A stretch of 64,000 bases of DNA from Klebsormidium nitens (lineage: Eukaryota; Streptophyta; Klebsormidiophyceae; Klebsormidiales; Klebsormidiaceae), in the NCBI GenBank assembly GCA_000708835.1, contig DF237141.1:1-64000 (forward strand), read 5' to 3'. Each line of letters starts with the position of its first letter. The stretch's first letter is position 1. Below are positions 1 through 11,800 of this stretch, piece after piece. Position numbers and translations under genes: made by a program. Below the pieces are notes generated by a model, which worked only from the letters and a program-made list of their open reading frames with translations, searched no databases and was not told the DNA's origin.

Positions 1-1070
1 TTTCGTCACAATAGTCGAATGATGATAGATGCCACTTTCTGAAGTAAGCCGGCCAGTGGACTCAGGCCAGGCTGCATTCGCAACCAACACATCAGTATGG
101 TGCATACAGATGCATGGCAGTTTAGAGGTGACTGCGTACTTCGGCGGCTAGCTAGGCTCACGACATGCTTCACTGCCAACTTGCTGCGCAGAGCTTAGCT
201 GGTCATCGACCTCCGCGCATATGGAATGGCTTGCATGAATCCCTCAGATGGACATTTTCAACTTCCAAACAATACTAAACAACGCTGAACTTCGGAACAT
301 GCTCCGTCTGAGATTCCTTTGAAGCAACAGAAATATTTTCGTGGATATTGCGTATTCTGCTGAACATCATCCGCACACTCTGCATGTTTGCGATCAACGC
401 CCAATTCCTGGGGCTGTCCCAATACGTCCCAACAGAATGTCCTCAAGCCGTCCTTATGTTGACCAGTCATTCAGGTCCGGCTTTATGGCATGCAGACTGA
501 CAGGAAGTACGTTCCGGCAGATTTACGATAGACAAAGAGAAGTTTCATCTCGATCTTTCAGGAGTGACGTCAAACATGCCGCTTTTCTTAGCCATTGAAA
601 CAAGACGAGACGGCTCCTGACATCTATGCTTTTCGACGTTCTGCGCTGAACCATCTCAAATTGGTTGAAGGACTAGCGTCACGTAGCCTGAGAGCCTCAA
701 CTGATGTGTTGCAAAGTCTCTGCTTGAGAGTCAAACCTGGTATGCATCTCGAGCCAGCCTAATGGGCACTCTCGCATCGTTCGAGGCATCCTTGGAAGAC
801 GAGTCTGGTGTGCAGAGCCGTGGCGACAAGCTGGAACATCGGAACTCAGAATACCCTCAAACAGGTCCTTTAATTAGTGCTCCAATCCATATCAAGAAGA
901 ACAACCTTGCACTCATAATCTTCTGACATCTTTACCAGTCAAATCTGGCTGCGCGCACATACTGTCTGGCCAAAAATCACCCTTCTACAGGGCCAGATTT
1001 GCCTCTAGGCACCGCAAGCAAGGTCAACAAGGCAGCCAGATCTGACCGGTCTTGACCGCGTGTTTCACTT
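1..1070. other. Left-edge intergenic sequence
   Basis: No reading frame here shows a domain, a conserved motif or consistent splice signals. It holds one TGACGTCA octamer at 565-572. The last bases are the 3' flank of the minus-strand ADP-ribosyltransferase copy that ends at 1071. I see nothing else that can be supported. Confidence 0.6.
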
Positions 1071-2594
1071 TCAAGCTGCGTCTACAGACCGGAGCTTAAA
1101 GGAGATCAGATATGTTGGATACGCCTGAAAGTCTTTGAACACTACGAAGATACTCGGCGCCCCTATATTATCCACAGCAGAGTCGTACCGTGACTCGGCC
1201 CCTGTCTGGCCTTCAGTCTTTTGGGGTGGCGCTTTCATGCTCGATGCGCCCTCGGTAAAGTCTCCGACGAGGACTTGGTTCAAAAACATACAGTACGTGT
1301 CTGTCGCATTCCTCAACCTTCCTCCAGCTTCGCACGAGAAGTACGACGCGTAGAAAGAGTCCACCGAGAAGTACGAGCCTTCGCCAAAGTAAGTTGCATG
1401 TTTGCCTGCAGCAATATGTGACGTAGTGAAGCGTCAGGCGTGAGGATGGATCTGATTTATTGGCAGCTTTTCAACATTATGGAAACTTTAACAGAATTCC
1501 GACTGGCTGCTGTGCTCTTCGAAGATCCTCCGCACTTTCGTGTTTTTCCAAAGACATGACAACTAGTGACATTCTCATAGAGGTCCCTTTACGACCTTAC
1601 TTATACGCTGGCGCAACCGAGACAACCAAGACTCCCAGTATTGTTTCTGAAATCCAGAATTTGGAAGCAGTCAAAAGGTAGAGGCAACACCTTAAATACC
1701 AGAGAACTCAAGCAGAATCACAAATTCTAAGAATCGCGTCATCTTACCAGCATATGACCGGTTGAATCCATGAGCAGAGATGGCCGGTGCAGTTCCCTGT
1801 GGCGTTCCATGGAAAAGCCACTTCTCGTTCTGGATGGTTGTCTTGTGCAGCGAGTAATGTCCCCAGAGCCGCTCGTTCTCCACTCTTTGAACCTCCGTGA
1901 TCGTGAAAATGTTGCTTCCGGTTCGCTCGTGGAACTTGGTAAAGCAAAAGCGCCACTCCTCAGAGTCTTGTGCCAGAGTGACCAGCTGCCCTTCTGCCTC
2001 CCTAACGGCTGTTAAGCTCCACGTGGCTGGCCACACTATAACGCTCGGTCTCTGCTGCATCTGTGCTTCTTTTACGCTTTGAACCTGCAGCTTGGAAGCA
2101 AGTTATTCTGTGGAGGCTTTGATCTTCCACTCCAAATCCTTCGTAGTCGCCTCCACTTTAGTTTTCAGCTCTTCCGTACCCCATTCAAATATCTTCTTCA
2201 CCTCTTCTTTGACAAGCTCCACAATGACCTTCGAACGGAAGGCGTGTGTGCTTCCCGAGATCGTCAACAGCGCACAGTGCTTTGTTCCAGTTTTTGAAGG
2301 CGTTACCACTATGGAGACTTTGTTCTCCTTCTCCAGTCTCTCCAACATGCTTAGAAACTCATCGACCCCAAGGAAGAGAGATGTGTCCACCTCGATTTCA
2401 CTCTGAGATTCTCCTGACATCCGAAACTGCCTTGCCTCAGACGGAGCACTCTCAAAGAGTATCTTTTGTGCTTGCAGATAGATCCTGCGACCGACGATGG
2501 TCACAATGCCCGTTGTAAGCAGAGAGATGCCTTTCACAAAGATGCTGAGGTCATTCTCTCCAGCAAAGTAGCTTATCTTCATCTCGGTAGTCAT
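1071..2594 (-). pseudogene. PARP-type ADP-ribosyltransferase paralogue with in-frame stop
   Basis: Two exons on the minus strand, 2594-1748 and 1405-1071, joined at phase 1 by a GTAAGA...GCAG intron. The C-terminal half is a PARP-type ADP-ribosyltransferase domain (ADP-ribose transfer from NAD+). It has the NAD-binding His in WLFHGT, then GFNRSYAG, GEGSYFS carrying the second triad Tyr, VLVGDF, and an ending QAYPTYLISF. This layout resembles the PARP10/14/15 mono-ADP-ribosylating group. The N-terminus has a hydrophobic segment at about residues 15-37 and a charged helical middle. A TAA at 2105-2103 interrupts the frame between the N-terminal part and the catalytic domain; the reading frame continues cleanly on both sides, and a CAA-to-TAA change would explain it. 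An unannotated short intron over the stop (acceptor-like CTGCAG at about 2085-2090) is the alternative. The paralogue at 3754-5755 has no such stop. The start is the ATG matching that paralogue. Confidence 0.8.
2103..2105 (-). other. In-frame TAA inside ADP-ribosyltransferase copy 1
   Basis: The minus-strand codon here is TAA. Flanking codons read ...KASTE, stop, LASKLQ..., continuing to the ART domain in the same frame. The paralogue reads through its equivalent stretch. A one-base change from CAA (Gln) is sufficient to create it. Confidence 0.85.
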
Positions 2595-3753
2595 CTTTTC
2601 GGTGCTTACAGTGCTTGGTCAACGTCGAGAACCTCTGAATGACTCAATGCTGTCATAGTTCCATTTATTTCTCTGTCTAGGCAGTCTGGTAGTGAACGAG
2701 TGTTTTCAACCACGGTCTCTGGAGAAGGCACTTCAAAGAGTGATCCGTAGCACTAGCTCGACAATCGCAATATTCAGTCTGCAGCTGCATGTAGGCTTAG
2801 CTTGCTGCTATGTATTTGATCGACAGGGGATTGTGCGGTGAGGGGAGAAATAGCAGAAGAGAAGGTCGCGCTTTATGGATGGAGCTGCGCACAGAGGGTC
2901 GGCAATGGAAAGAACTCCTCCTGGAGAGATTCAAGGCTGGGTAAAGTTCGTCTTCAAGCCTACAATGTTCACCAGCGTCTCCCTTGTCAGGATGAACTGT
3001 GAATCAGAAGCTCTGAATTGCTGTTGTCCTGTCAAAGCTGAAAAGTCTTTTATGCTCACCTTCAAAAAGGGTGCCGCACTCTGCTGGCAGTTTGGTCCAA
3101 GACCTGACTAATCAGGTGTGCGTTTACTTTGAAGGCTCCGTGCATACTGGACATCGAATTCTAGGAGGTCACGTCTTGGCACCACCTCTGCAAGAAAATT
3201 CTCTCTGGTTTAGAGTACTAGAGCCAGCCAAAGTACTGGTCGCGTGACCCCAACAAAAACGGCAGGCAAATTGTCACATCATTAAAGGTATGATTGCTGT
3301 GCCTCTTCAAATATGCATCGCCAGGAGGCAACGTGCCAACCAAGCCTTGGTCGCGTGACCGTCACCAGCTACCAAGCAGGATTGTCACGTCACGCAGAAA
3401 AAGCTTCTGGTTTGTACCTCTAGCTAGAACGACGGAAACAATTTGTTCTTTGCAAATGGCCCAGCTTTTCCCCAGCGTCTTCGTTATGCATCGCGCCGGA
3501 AACTGTGGCAGCTTGGTAGCCTTTGGGTCTCAATGCATCGCTTCTAAGGACTCAGCAGAAGTTCTGCAATTCCTTATATGTAGCACGAGCGCTGATAGCT
3601 CTGATTGAGAGATTGCAGCTGAAGCTTTGATCTAGTTGGATTCTTCAGTGAGCTGGAAGCTGCGCATATCAAATAACAGCGGCAGAAAGAGGTGTTTTCG
3701 CTCAGGGCTGGATTGAAGTTGAAGCGAAGCAGGTTTGGTGGCTACAAATTAAG
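2595..3753. promoter_or_regulatory. Shared 5' region of two divergent ART paralogues
   Basis: Start codons of the two ADP-ribosyltransferase copies face away from each other across about 1.16 kb. No coding signal is seen. Two imperfect copies of one segment lie 111 bp apart, with the 12-mer GGTCGCGTGACC at 3239-3250 and 3350-3361. Each is preceded by a GCCA.CCAA-like string and followed by ATTGTCAC(A/G)TCA. The second copy includes an ACGTCA bZIP-type core. These are candidate regulatory repeats; function is inferred. Confidence 0.4.
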
Positions 3754-5755
3754 ATGGCTAGTGAACTGCTCATAAGCTATTTTTCTCACGAGGGCGACTT
3801 GAAAGTGTTTCTGAAAGGCTTGGGAATGCTCGCTACGGGCCTCATGAGCGTCACTGGACTTCGAAGATACCTTAGCTTGCAGGAAGAAGAAAGACTAATT
3901 GAGCGAGAAGATATTATCGAGGCTTTCGAAAGCATCAGAAATACTTCGACGAGCAGATTTATTTCTCTGCCACAAAGTCAAGTCTATCCAAACCAGGCTG
4001 AGATTCGGACACAAATACGGGTGGACGCATCTGTATTTCTTGAGCGGGAAGACCTTGTTGAGAGACTTGAGGATGAGTATGGAGTTTTCATAATCGTTCA
4101 GTCCCCGTTCTGTGGGATGAAGGACAATACCAGACAGGTGACGATCCTGGGAAGCACGCGAGAAGTCCACAACCAGATCATCGGCCGAGTCGCCAAGGAA
4201 GAGCTGAAGCGGAGTGTGGAAGCTCAACTGGAAAAGCTTGCCTTTATCCAGACTCAGAAAGACTTAGAGCAGCAAGCGCAGCTTGGGCAGAGCGTTCTGA
4301 TATTGCCTTCTACCTGGAAGAGAGGTGTCGGCAGCAAAGTAGGAAAAGCTGAGTTGGTCGCGCTGGCAAAGGGTTCAGAAGAGTGGCGCTTTTGCTTCGA
4401 CGCTTTCTACAAGAGCAGCAGAAGCAATATTTTCACTATCACGGGGATTGAGCGTGTACAGAACGAGGAGCTCTGGACTCACTACTCGCTGCACAAGCGA
4501 ATGCTTGGAAACGAGAAGTGGCTATTCCACGGAACGAAGCAGATAAACGCGAAGGCTATCTGTACTCAAGGATTCAATCGATCATACGCTGGTAAGAAGG
4601 TCTCGTGATGTCAAACTTTCTTCATATCAAAGAAAGGTGTGGATCTCTTGCGGGTTGGGGTCAGTTACATCTTCGTGTTTGTTATTCAAGAAGCAGTCGT
4701 TTGCTCGCAGTCGATGTTTTAAGTGGCAATTGCACAAGCTGGCGTCACGGTACTCTTAAGAAAGGTAGATAAAGATACATTGTTTGCCTGCCGTATACAT
4801 GCTTTTAAACGTACTGCCGATTCCCGTTGATTTCAGAGCAGGTGCGCCTAGATACCTGAGCCCGTGGGAACGTTTGCTTTGGGAACACATTGCTAGTCGG
4901 AGCTTACATTAAAGGGTCCCCCTTCTAAAGTCTCTCAAACGGTAATGTTGATTGCATCAAAGACGAACATCAAGTAAGGGAAAAGCTGACGCTAGTCTTT
5001 TGTGTGGTGCAGGCAGCCACGGAACTTCCTACGGCGAGGGCACATACTTCGCGGGCGGTTCCTTCTATGCCTCATACTACTCGTGTTGTGCTGGTAGCAG
5101 AGAGCTGAGGGGTGCAACAAACACGTACTGCATGTTTGTGGCCCAAGTTCTTGTTGGGGACTTTACGCAGGGCGCATCGGGCATGAAGGAACCCCCTCGG
5201 AAGACAGGAGACGCGGCAGGCGGAATGGTTGGGGCCGAGTCACGGTACGACTCGGTTGTAGACAAACCAGAGGCACCGAGAATCTTTGTGGTGTTCAAAG
5301 ATTTCCAGGCTTACCCGACGTACCTCATCACGTTCAAGCTTCGATCCATTAGTGAAAGACTGTTGAGAACGATACCAGAGGACTACTACGATCTGCCTTG
5401 GGCCAACGTTCGAAGCGCCGAGCACTATCAGAGAGGATTATGGTGCATCATCGACGGGCTCGTGCATTCCATGCATACAGATTGGCCGCCCATTGCATGT
5501 GCATGCATGAAGCTTGCATGGTTTTTCCAAGAACAAACTCTCGGTCCAAGCCCTATGCAATCGCATGCTTCTTTCGCGAGCGACTATGTCGGCCCCCATA
5601 CTAGCAACTGCAATTATGCCGACAGGCTTTGCCAGCTCATCCAGAACGTCTCTGCCTATACGAATTTTCGCAGCAATCATCCTGTGGGCGGTGCGCTATA
5701 CCTGATTATGAGAGAAGCACAGTGCGATCCACCCGGTTTTAATCGGGTCGAATAA
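3754..5755 (+). CDS. PARP-type ADP-ribosyltransferase (putative mono-ART)
   Basis: Two exons, 3754-4591 and 5013-5755 (526 aa), with a 421-bp phase-1 intron (GTAAGA...GTGCAG). Residues about 15-37 are hydrophobic and could anchor or pack the N-terminus; the next 180 residues are charged and helical with no recognised domain. The catalytic domain holds WLFHGT (His259), GFNRSYAG, YGEGTYF (Tyr291), VLVGDF and QAYPTYLITF, the PARP-type NAD-binding fold. The overall pattern fits the PARP10/14/15 mono-ADP-ribosyltransferase group; the third triad residue was not resolved by eye. The domain should end near KLRS, where the neighbouring paralogue has its stop a few codons later. This copy runs on for about 130 Cys/His-containing residues without a known motif, so a stop-loss extension is suspected. 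It faces paralogue copy 1 across a shared 5' region. Confidence 0.85.
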
Positions 5756-6554
5756 GTAAAGAAGAATATGCGAGGATGTTTGAACATCTTATCCTTGTAA
5801 GTTGAAATGCAGTAAGCAATGTTAAAACAGCAGTTTCCAGTCTTAGCCTCGTGCTAATCACAGGCGGGCTGCGCTGATCTAATCTACCAGTTTCTAGCTC
5901 TACAACTCCAATAATGAAAAGGTCTTTGCAGCAGTTTGATTACAATGTAGTTCACCTGACCGTGCGTTGTCAAAAATGGTCTACCGGCTCGCTGCTGACA
6001 GCCAAGTAGGCTTCTAAACGAGAAGACGTTTTGCAGACGATAAATGCGGATCAGCTGCTCCGTTCCGTCGTGCTTCTTGAATCTGCTTGTCGACATGCCA
6101 GCTGGCTCATACATGGTCGAACACTATCATACTACCTCGACGGCCGGATCTTCACCAGTAGCCTTAATTTATCCAAACCCCGTCTACAGTCTACCCAACG
6201 CCATGTGGTGGAGATCGTTTTGTCTAGGAGAACCACCTCTTCATCACCTCTCCAATGCCCGCTTAGCTTCTAATCCTCTCGCTTGAGTCGAGCCTTCCGT
6301 ACTGGCCCGCAGTTCATCCGTCTTATGACGTATCATCAACGTTCATCACGTTTCTTATAACCATTCGGGATGGTCTTTCGTCGGTTGACGGCCCCCCTGC
6401 TCTTCCCCTTCCTTTGCCAGTGCACCCGTTTCTGCCAGAACTCATCCTGGCGACACGAACCGTCCGCTCCTTCCAATCCGCTCGCGCACTTTTACTGCTC
6501 TCCCGTGCTCCGGCTCTCTACCTTCGCCGACCCTTGTCCCTCATGCGTGCCTTG
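5756..6554. other. Convergent intergenic spacer
   Basis: This lies between the end of the plus-strand ART gene and the stop codon of the large minus-strand hydrolase–CPBP gene. Only 3' flanks are expected. Pyrimidine-rich from about 6400 on. No gene is supported. Confidence 0.55.
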
Positions 6555-8833
6555 CTACAGCGCCGCTCCGTTTTCGCCCTGACCGTTCATTTGTCTTTGC
6601 GACTGCCCAGCTTCTCCGTCCCCGGCACTATTTGCCGCCGCATTTGCCGCCGTCGGGTTGACCTGGTGAGCCGCTGCGCCAGTTTCAACCGGGCGGGGCT
6701 GCTCCGCCGGCTCCCCCTCCAAATGCCCCGTTCCCTGACCCCCCGAACCATTTTCTGCTTGCCTTACGCCTGAATCCGCAACGTTTACCTTCTCCTCCGT
6801 CCCCCCCCCTTCGATTTGCCGCTCTTCCTGCCCCCCCAACTCGTCGATCCTCGCTTTCAGATCGCTCTCCTGCTCTTCCCCGTGCTCGTCAATCTGCCTC
6901 TTAGCCTCTTCATCCGTGATTCCCTCTTCTTTTTCCGCCACCTCTTCTATGTCTTTCGGCTTCATGAATCCTTTTCCCCAGGGGTACAGCCCGACCGCTA
7001 AAACGCCCGTCATCGCAACCCCCAGCGCCGAGAGCAGCGGGTTTCCCCCGCCGGTCAACCAGGTCGAGACACGTGGATTTACCGCGGTCAACTGCCCGAC
7101 TTGCACCACGTAATTCGCGGCGATTAACCCGGAGTGCAGGCCCATCGGGAGCGCGAGGTTTCCCTGCGCGCGCGCGCGCGCTCCGATAAGAACCAGGCCG
7201 AGGAGGAAGAGCCCCGGAGCGGCCGCGCGCGACCAGTGCGCGAGCGCGAAGAGCGTGGCTGAGAGGAGCGCAGCGCCGTGGGGGCCGACGTCGACGGCGG
7301 CTTCTTCGTGGATCCAGGACCTGGTCAAATAAACCAGGGATAGTTAATGTTGATTGTTAAGAAAGATCGATGTTTTCTGCTGCTTGGATCAGATTCACGC
7401 GCTGTTCTCCTCTTCTGATAGTGAATGATTGGCCAAATCCTAGGACGTTGTTTGCAGCAGTGCGAGCTTCAAGAGGAAGGTGTGACCCAGCAACTTCACG
7501 TTGGATCGGATCCAAGAACGCAAGCGACTGTGGCTGATCAGACCTGCTCGCGAATAGAAAACGGCGTCTTCTTGGTTACAACCGTAGATCAGGGTCTTAA
7601 CTTATCACACTACAAATCGGACCAGGATTTGATATTGCAAGAAATTGTTTCTGGATATGATCAGCTGGCAGGACGAAAACGGCGACTTCTTGCTTGAGCC
7701 AGAAACCTTGCTTCCATCAAGAACGGCGCTAACCCGGGCCTTGACCCACCTGAAGATGAGCTCCTCCACGAGTGACACCGTCACCCCGACCATCCACGCG
7801 TGCAGCACTAAATGCACCTTCCCGAACTCGCGCAAAACGCCGGCCGCGACGTTCGCCGCCGGTTTCTGGGTCGCCCCCCCGAGCCACGTCACGTGCCCCA
7901 GCCTTAGCTGCAACCCGTAAAACGCGGCGACCAAAAAGGCGCCCGCGAGCTGGCCGGTGATGAGCTGGCCCGCACTCTTGCGGTTAAACATGCGGAGGCC
8001 GTAGCTGGTGAAGGGGCGCTTGAAGCCGCGGACAACGCGGCCCCAGATGTGGATCTGGAGAGATGTAGCGAGAATCAGTTTTGAGATCCGGAAAGACTCG
8101 GGCCCAGATGTGGATCTGGAGAGACAGAGCTGAGTTTCAGGGTTCGAGATATGAGAGGAAGATTCAATACGAGCATGACAGAGGGAAAGGAAGATTGTTT
8201 CATCTCAAGAAGTGCCGGAAGCCGCGCTTATGCGGCCCTTAGTTCGAGTAAGAAGAAACGCGAAGTTACTAATCGTATCTGTCCAGCGGTTTGTGTCTGA
8301 TCTTCAAGAAACTTGTCCTCAGATCTGGTAATCTTGAAGGTAGCCCAGAAGTCGTCTCAGAAGCTTTGCCTTCCCAACGAATACCGGCCGCTCCGACAAG
8401 ACCACTGCAAAAGCGGCGTCGTCCCTCTTTTAGAGTAGAGCAGCTATTTGCGTGAAACTTGCCACCTTTATCTCCAGTCTAAACCCTTTCTACATGATTA
8501 TGGACCCTTCGATCTCGGAAGCTAGCCGATCGGACGGCCCAAAACTCTGTCATTGGCAATTCTCGCAAGCTTTTGAGGGTGCGAGTTTCACGCAATCAAT
8601 AGCTGTAATGCTAAGCCAAAACACAGACGACGCCGCTTTTGCAGCTCTGCCAAAGCCGAATATGTAGGTGAGCGCTCACCAGCATAAGGACCGCCAGATA
8701 CAGGCCCGCGGCCGCGGCCGCCTCCGCGACTCCGCCCTTTCCCCCGGTCGCCCGGTGCTGCAGAATGGTCGGGAGCAGGGGCACCAGGACTGGCGTCCAC
8801 AGAATGACGGACATCGCGGCGAAGGCAAAAATC
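6555..8833 (-). other. CPBP (CAAX-protease-like) membrane domain of the giant gene
   Basis: Exons 11, 12 and 13. Exon 11 carries one strong membrane span followed by an Ala/Gly-rich one. Exon 12 has two more and ends in the middle of the motif-1 arginine codon (VEELIF, then AG|G). Exon 13 gives FALAHW (motif 2) and GLHSGLIAANY (motif 3), so the Glu/His metal-site residues are kept. In the family these residues line an intramembrane glutamic-protease site. After about residue 2390 the tail is hydrophilic, Glu/Gln/Gly-rich and probably disordered. Confidence 0.75.
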
Positions 8834-11800
8834 CTGGAAATAAGCGTAAGACTCTAGTGAAGCCAATTTCTTCAGGGATCATCAGGGACGGGCGGCGAAG
8901 TGAGTACTCTGGTAAGGTGGCAAGGGAGGGTTTGCAAAAAGCTTTTCGGGCGTTTATGTGGGTGTCGTAAGGGCTCACAGCAGCAAGCTTCTCATTGGAT
9001 AGGTAGTACCGAGTGTGGTGACCATACCGATAGTCACATGTATCATCCATGGATTGCTCTCTTGACCCGGAAATTAAAGGCACATGCCAAAGCTCAATGG
9101 CCCTGGCCCTGGGTCTGGGCTTCAGGCAGCAGAGGGGCAGAGGAAGCTAGGGTAAAGATATAGACAGCACAAGTTACCCCCAACTGCTTGGAGCAGATTG
9201 TCAAGCGCACGTGAAAGAAAATCAAAGCGGGTTAAACATGACTATCGGCTACATCGAAGAACAATATGCAAGCTGTCAAAGCACCACCTGTTGATCCCCA
9301 AAGTTGAGTCGATGGCTCGAGCAACAGTCCAGGGAAGGCCGGTAGCCTGTGACGCACTCCCAATACAGCCAAACGAGCTCAGCTCCCAAACCGTGAAAAG
9401 CGCGCGGACAAAGTGCTCACCGCTTCGCCAGGTTCTTGTTATCGATCTTCAGGAATCCGAGCAGCCGCTCCGTAACCCTCGTCGCCCCGCGCACTCCCCC
9501 CCAGAACAGCGCCAGCTTCCCCGCGACCCGAAACACCCCCCCCGCCCCCCCGCGTCCGCCAAAAGCATCACCAACCTCGACTGATCGACATCCCCATTTG
9601 CATCCCTCGGAATCTGGCTCTTTACCACAGCGACCGCCTGAGTCGCTAAGTGACCCACAGTGTCCGAAAGTCCGCCCCCCCCCTGCGGCGGATTCTGCCC
9701 TTCCGGGGGGGTCGGGTTTATAGCCCGGGGCAAGTCTGCGGCGGTGATCCCCGTTGCTTGAGAAGCGACGGCCGCGGCCGTGGCCGCGACGACCCCCCCC
9801 GCGCCGATTATGGTCGCGGTTTGCTCGGAGCTGAGGCCCTTGCGGGGGGGTGCGGGAGTGCTTTCTTGGGCCTGGGAACAAAGGGGGGAGGGTTAAGATT
9901 TTTCTGCGGGGTTACAGGGGTGGAGTTCCCAGCGCGTTTTTCAAACTCGTCCTGTGCATAGCGTGCGCGAAAGGTGTTTGACCTGGGCCCGGATCGCTGA
10001 AAAGTTTATGTTCCATGCTGTGCAAGCTCATGCTCCACCAATGTTTGACAAAGTGACCAATGCAAGCCGCGCGGAGTTCAACGTTGTCTCAAGTTTCGAA
10101 GTGAAAGCGTTGTGTTTGGACACGATGACTTGCCGGGTGCAATCGTGAAGCAAGCTTTTGTTTTGATTGGAACTTAGCCAGCCCAAAAACTTCCCCCAAC
10201 AGACAGCGGTGGTAACAGCGACCGGGTAGACGCGCCTGAGAGTTCAAACTTTCCATCCCTTGTATTCTCGAACTTCTGTATTTTGTCAAGTGGAATCAAT
10301 TCTTCTGTTTTGCCAAGAGGCCTGTCGATATCGTCTATTACTTTCTAATCACACCAGCTAAACGGATGCGTAAGGGCACAAGCCGGAAGGATGTGTAATT
10401 GCAGAACAAGCCTCGTCCAACAAAAAGAACCCAAACAAAAGTAGGAGCTTTGGACTGAGTGAGACTCGGGATTATGCCTTTAGATTTCAAAGAGATAAAA
10501 TCTGACACCGGTTCCGTCCCACCAAGACTCTACCATGTGGTTCATACCTACAAGGAGAATAGACGGTCACATAGCACCACAAGGAAAAGAGACGGTCACA
10601 TAGTATCAAAAGAGAAGAGACGGTCACAGTCCATCAATCAGGTCGTGCGGCTCAGCTTGCCAATATCACAATCAGCAAATCTACGCACCAGTTCCGGCTC
10701 GATCTCCGCCACCCCAGTCTCTCCTTCCGGCTCCTCGTCCCACTTGGTGCCCAGTCCCATCGCAATGTCATCCTCCGTCTCGAGCGGCAGCAGCTCCATA
10801 TGGTCTGCAGCTTCGAGCTTTGCTGCATCTGCATTGATGACGATAATGAAAAGCTTTGCTGTATATCCAAACGACTCTTCTTCTGGGCGGAAAGGATGCT
10901 GACTTATTCAAAAGCCACGCCGGGTCTGCTTCACAGAGGAAAAAAGCCATGCACCTCGTCTATGAATTTTGAATTTATGCTTCTAATCACTTAACCAGAC
11001 GTTTTGCCACCTTTCAGGACCAGCCATAAAACCTTGGGGCCGCCAATAGGAACACGGAAACGCACAGCTATCGGTCGCCACTATGCATCCGCTAAGCTTT
11101 GCCCGTAGAAGGTCTCAACATACTACGCTCAGGTTCTGAGTGCTTCAAGTGCACTGCTTAGAGTGGAACAATAAGAGAATCGACGAATTTGGAAACTTGT
11201 AGCCTTTGAATCCGTTTCACAAAATCCTAACAAGTAGAGAAGCAGTGAGCAATCTGGTCAACGAATTCCTGCGTTCCTTCCCCAGAAATACTAGCTCATC
11301 CAGACTACAGCGCTGCTAGCGTCAAACCAGATGCGTCCTCAGAGTCTCAAGATGCTCAGGCGAGGGGACTCTATTGAAGCGTCTGAGATTTGAAGATCCA
11401 GAACTCAATCCTCTATCAGATCGGTTGAGATTGAAGGATATCAAGCACTTCAAGTCCTGACCTTAGCGGTCGATTCTCCGATGGAACTTGGTGAATATCT
11501 CGGATGCTTTCAAGGAGTAAGCGAAGACTCCCAGCATTCAGACAACTGAAGACCAATGGTCTGGCTTGATTGCGAATACAGAGAAGCCGAACTAACAGAA
11601 ATGACACGCCGGAAAGCAAGAAATCGACTTAAGTAGTTCACCTTCCGCCTTCTGCTTTTCTTCCGCTTCCTTCTTCTTGTCCTGCACCACGTGGTACACC
11701 GTTCCAATCGCCGCCACGACAATCCCAACTAATACCCCCATAGGCAATAGCCCGCCAAACAATCCCCCGGTTCCAACTACTGACCCAATCGCTTTCATGA

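Noticed and set aside
2079-2297. Plus-strand frames over ADP-ribosyltransferase copy 1
   Set aside because: They are antisense to an exon that aligns with the paralogue; no independent support.
8588-9163. Separate small genes around 8.6-9.2 kb
   Set aside because: The only coding-like part (8833-8680) fits exactly as exon 11 of the giant gene; the rest behaves as intron.
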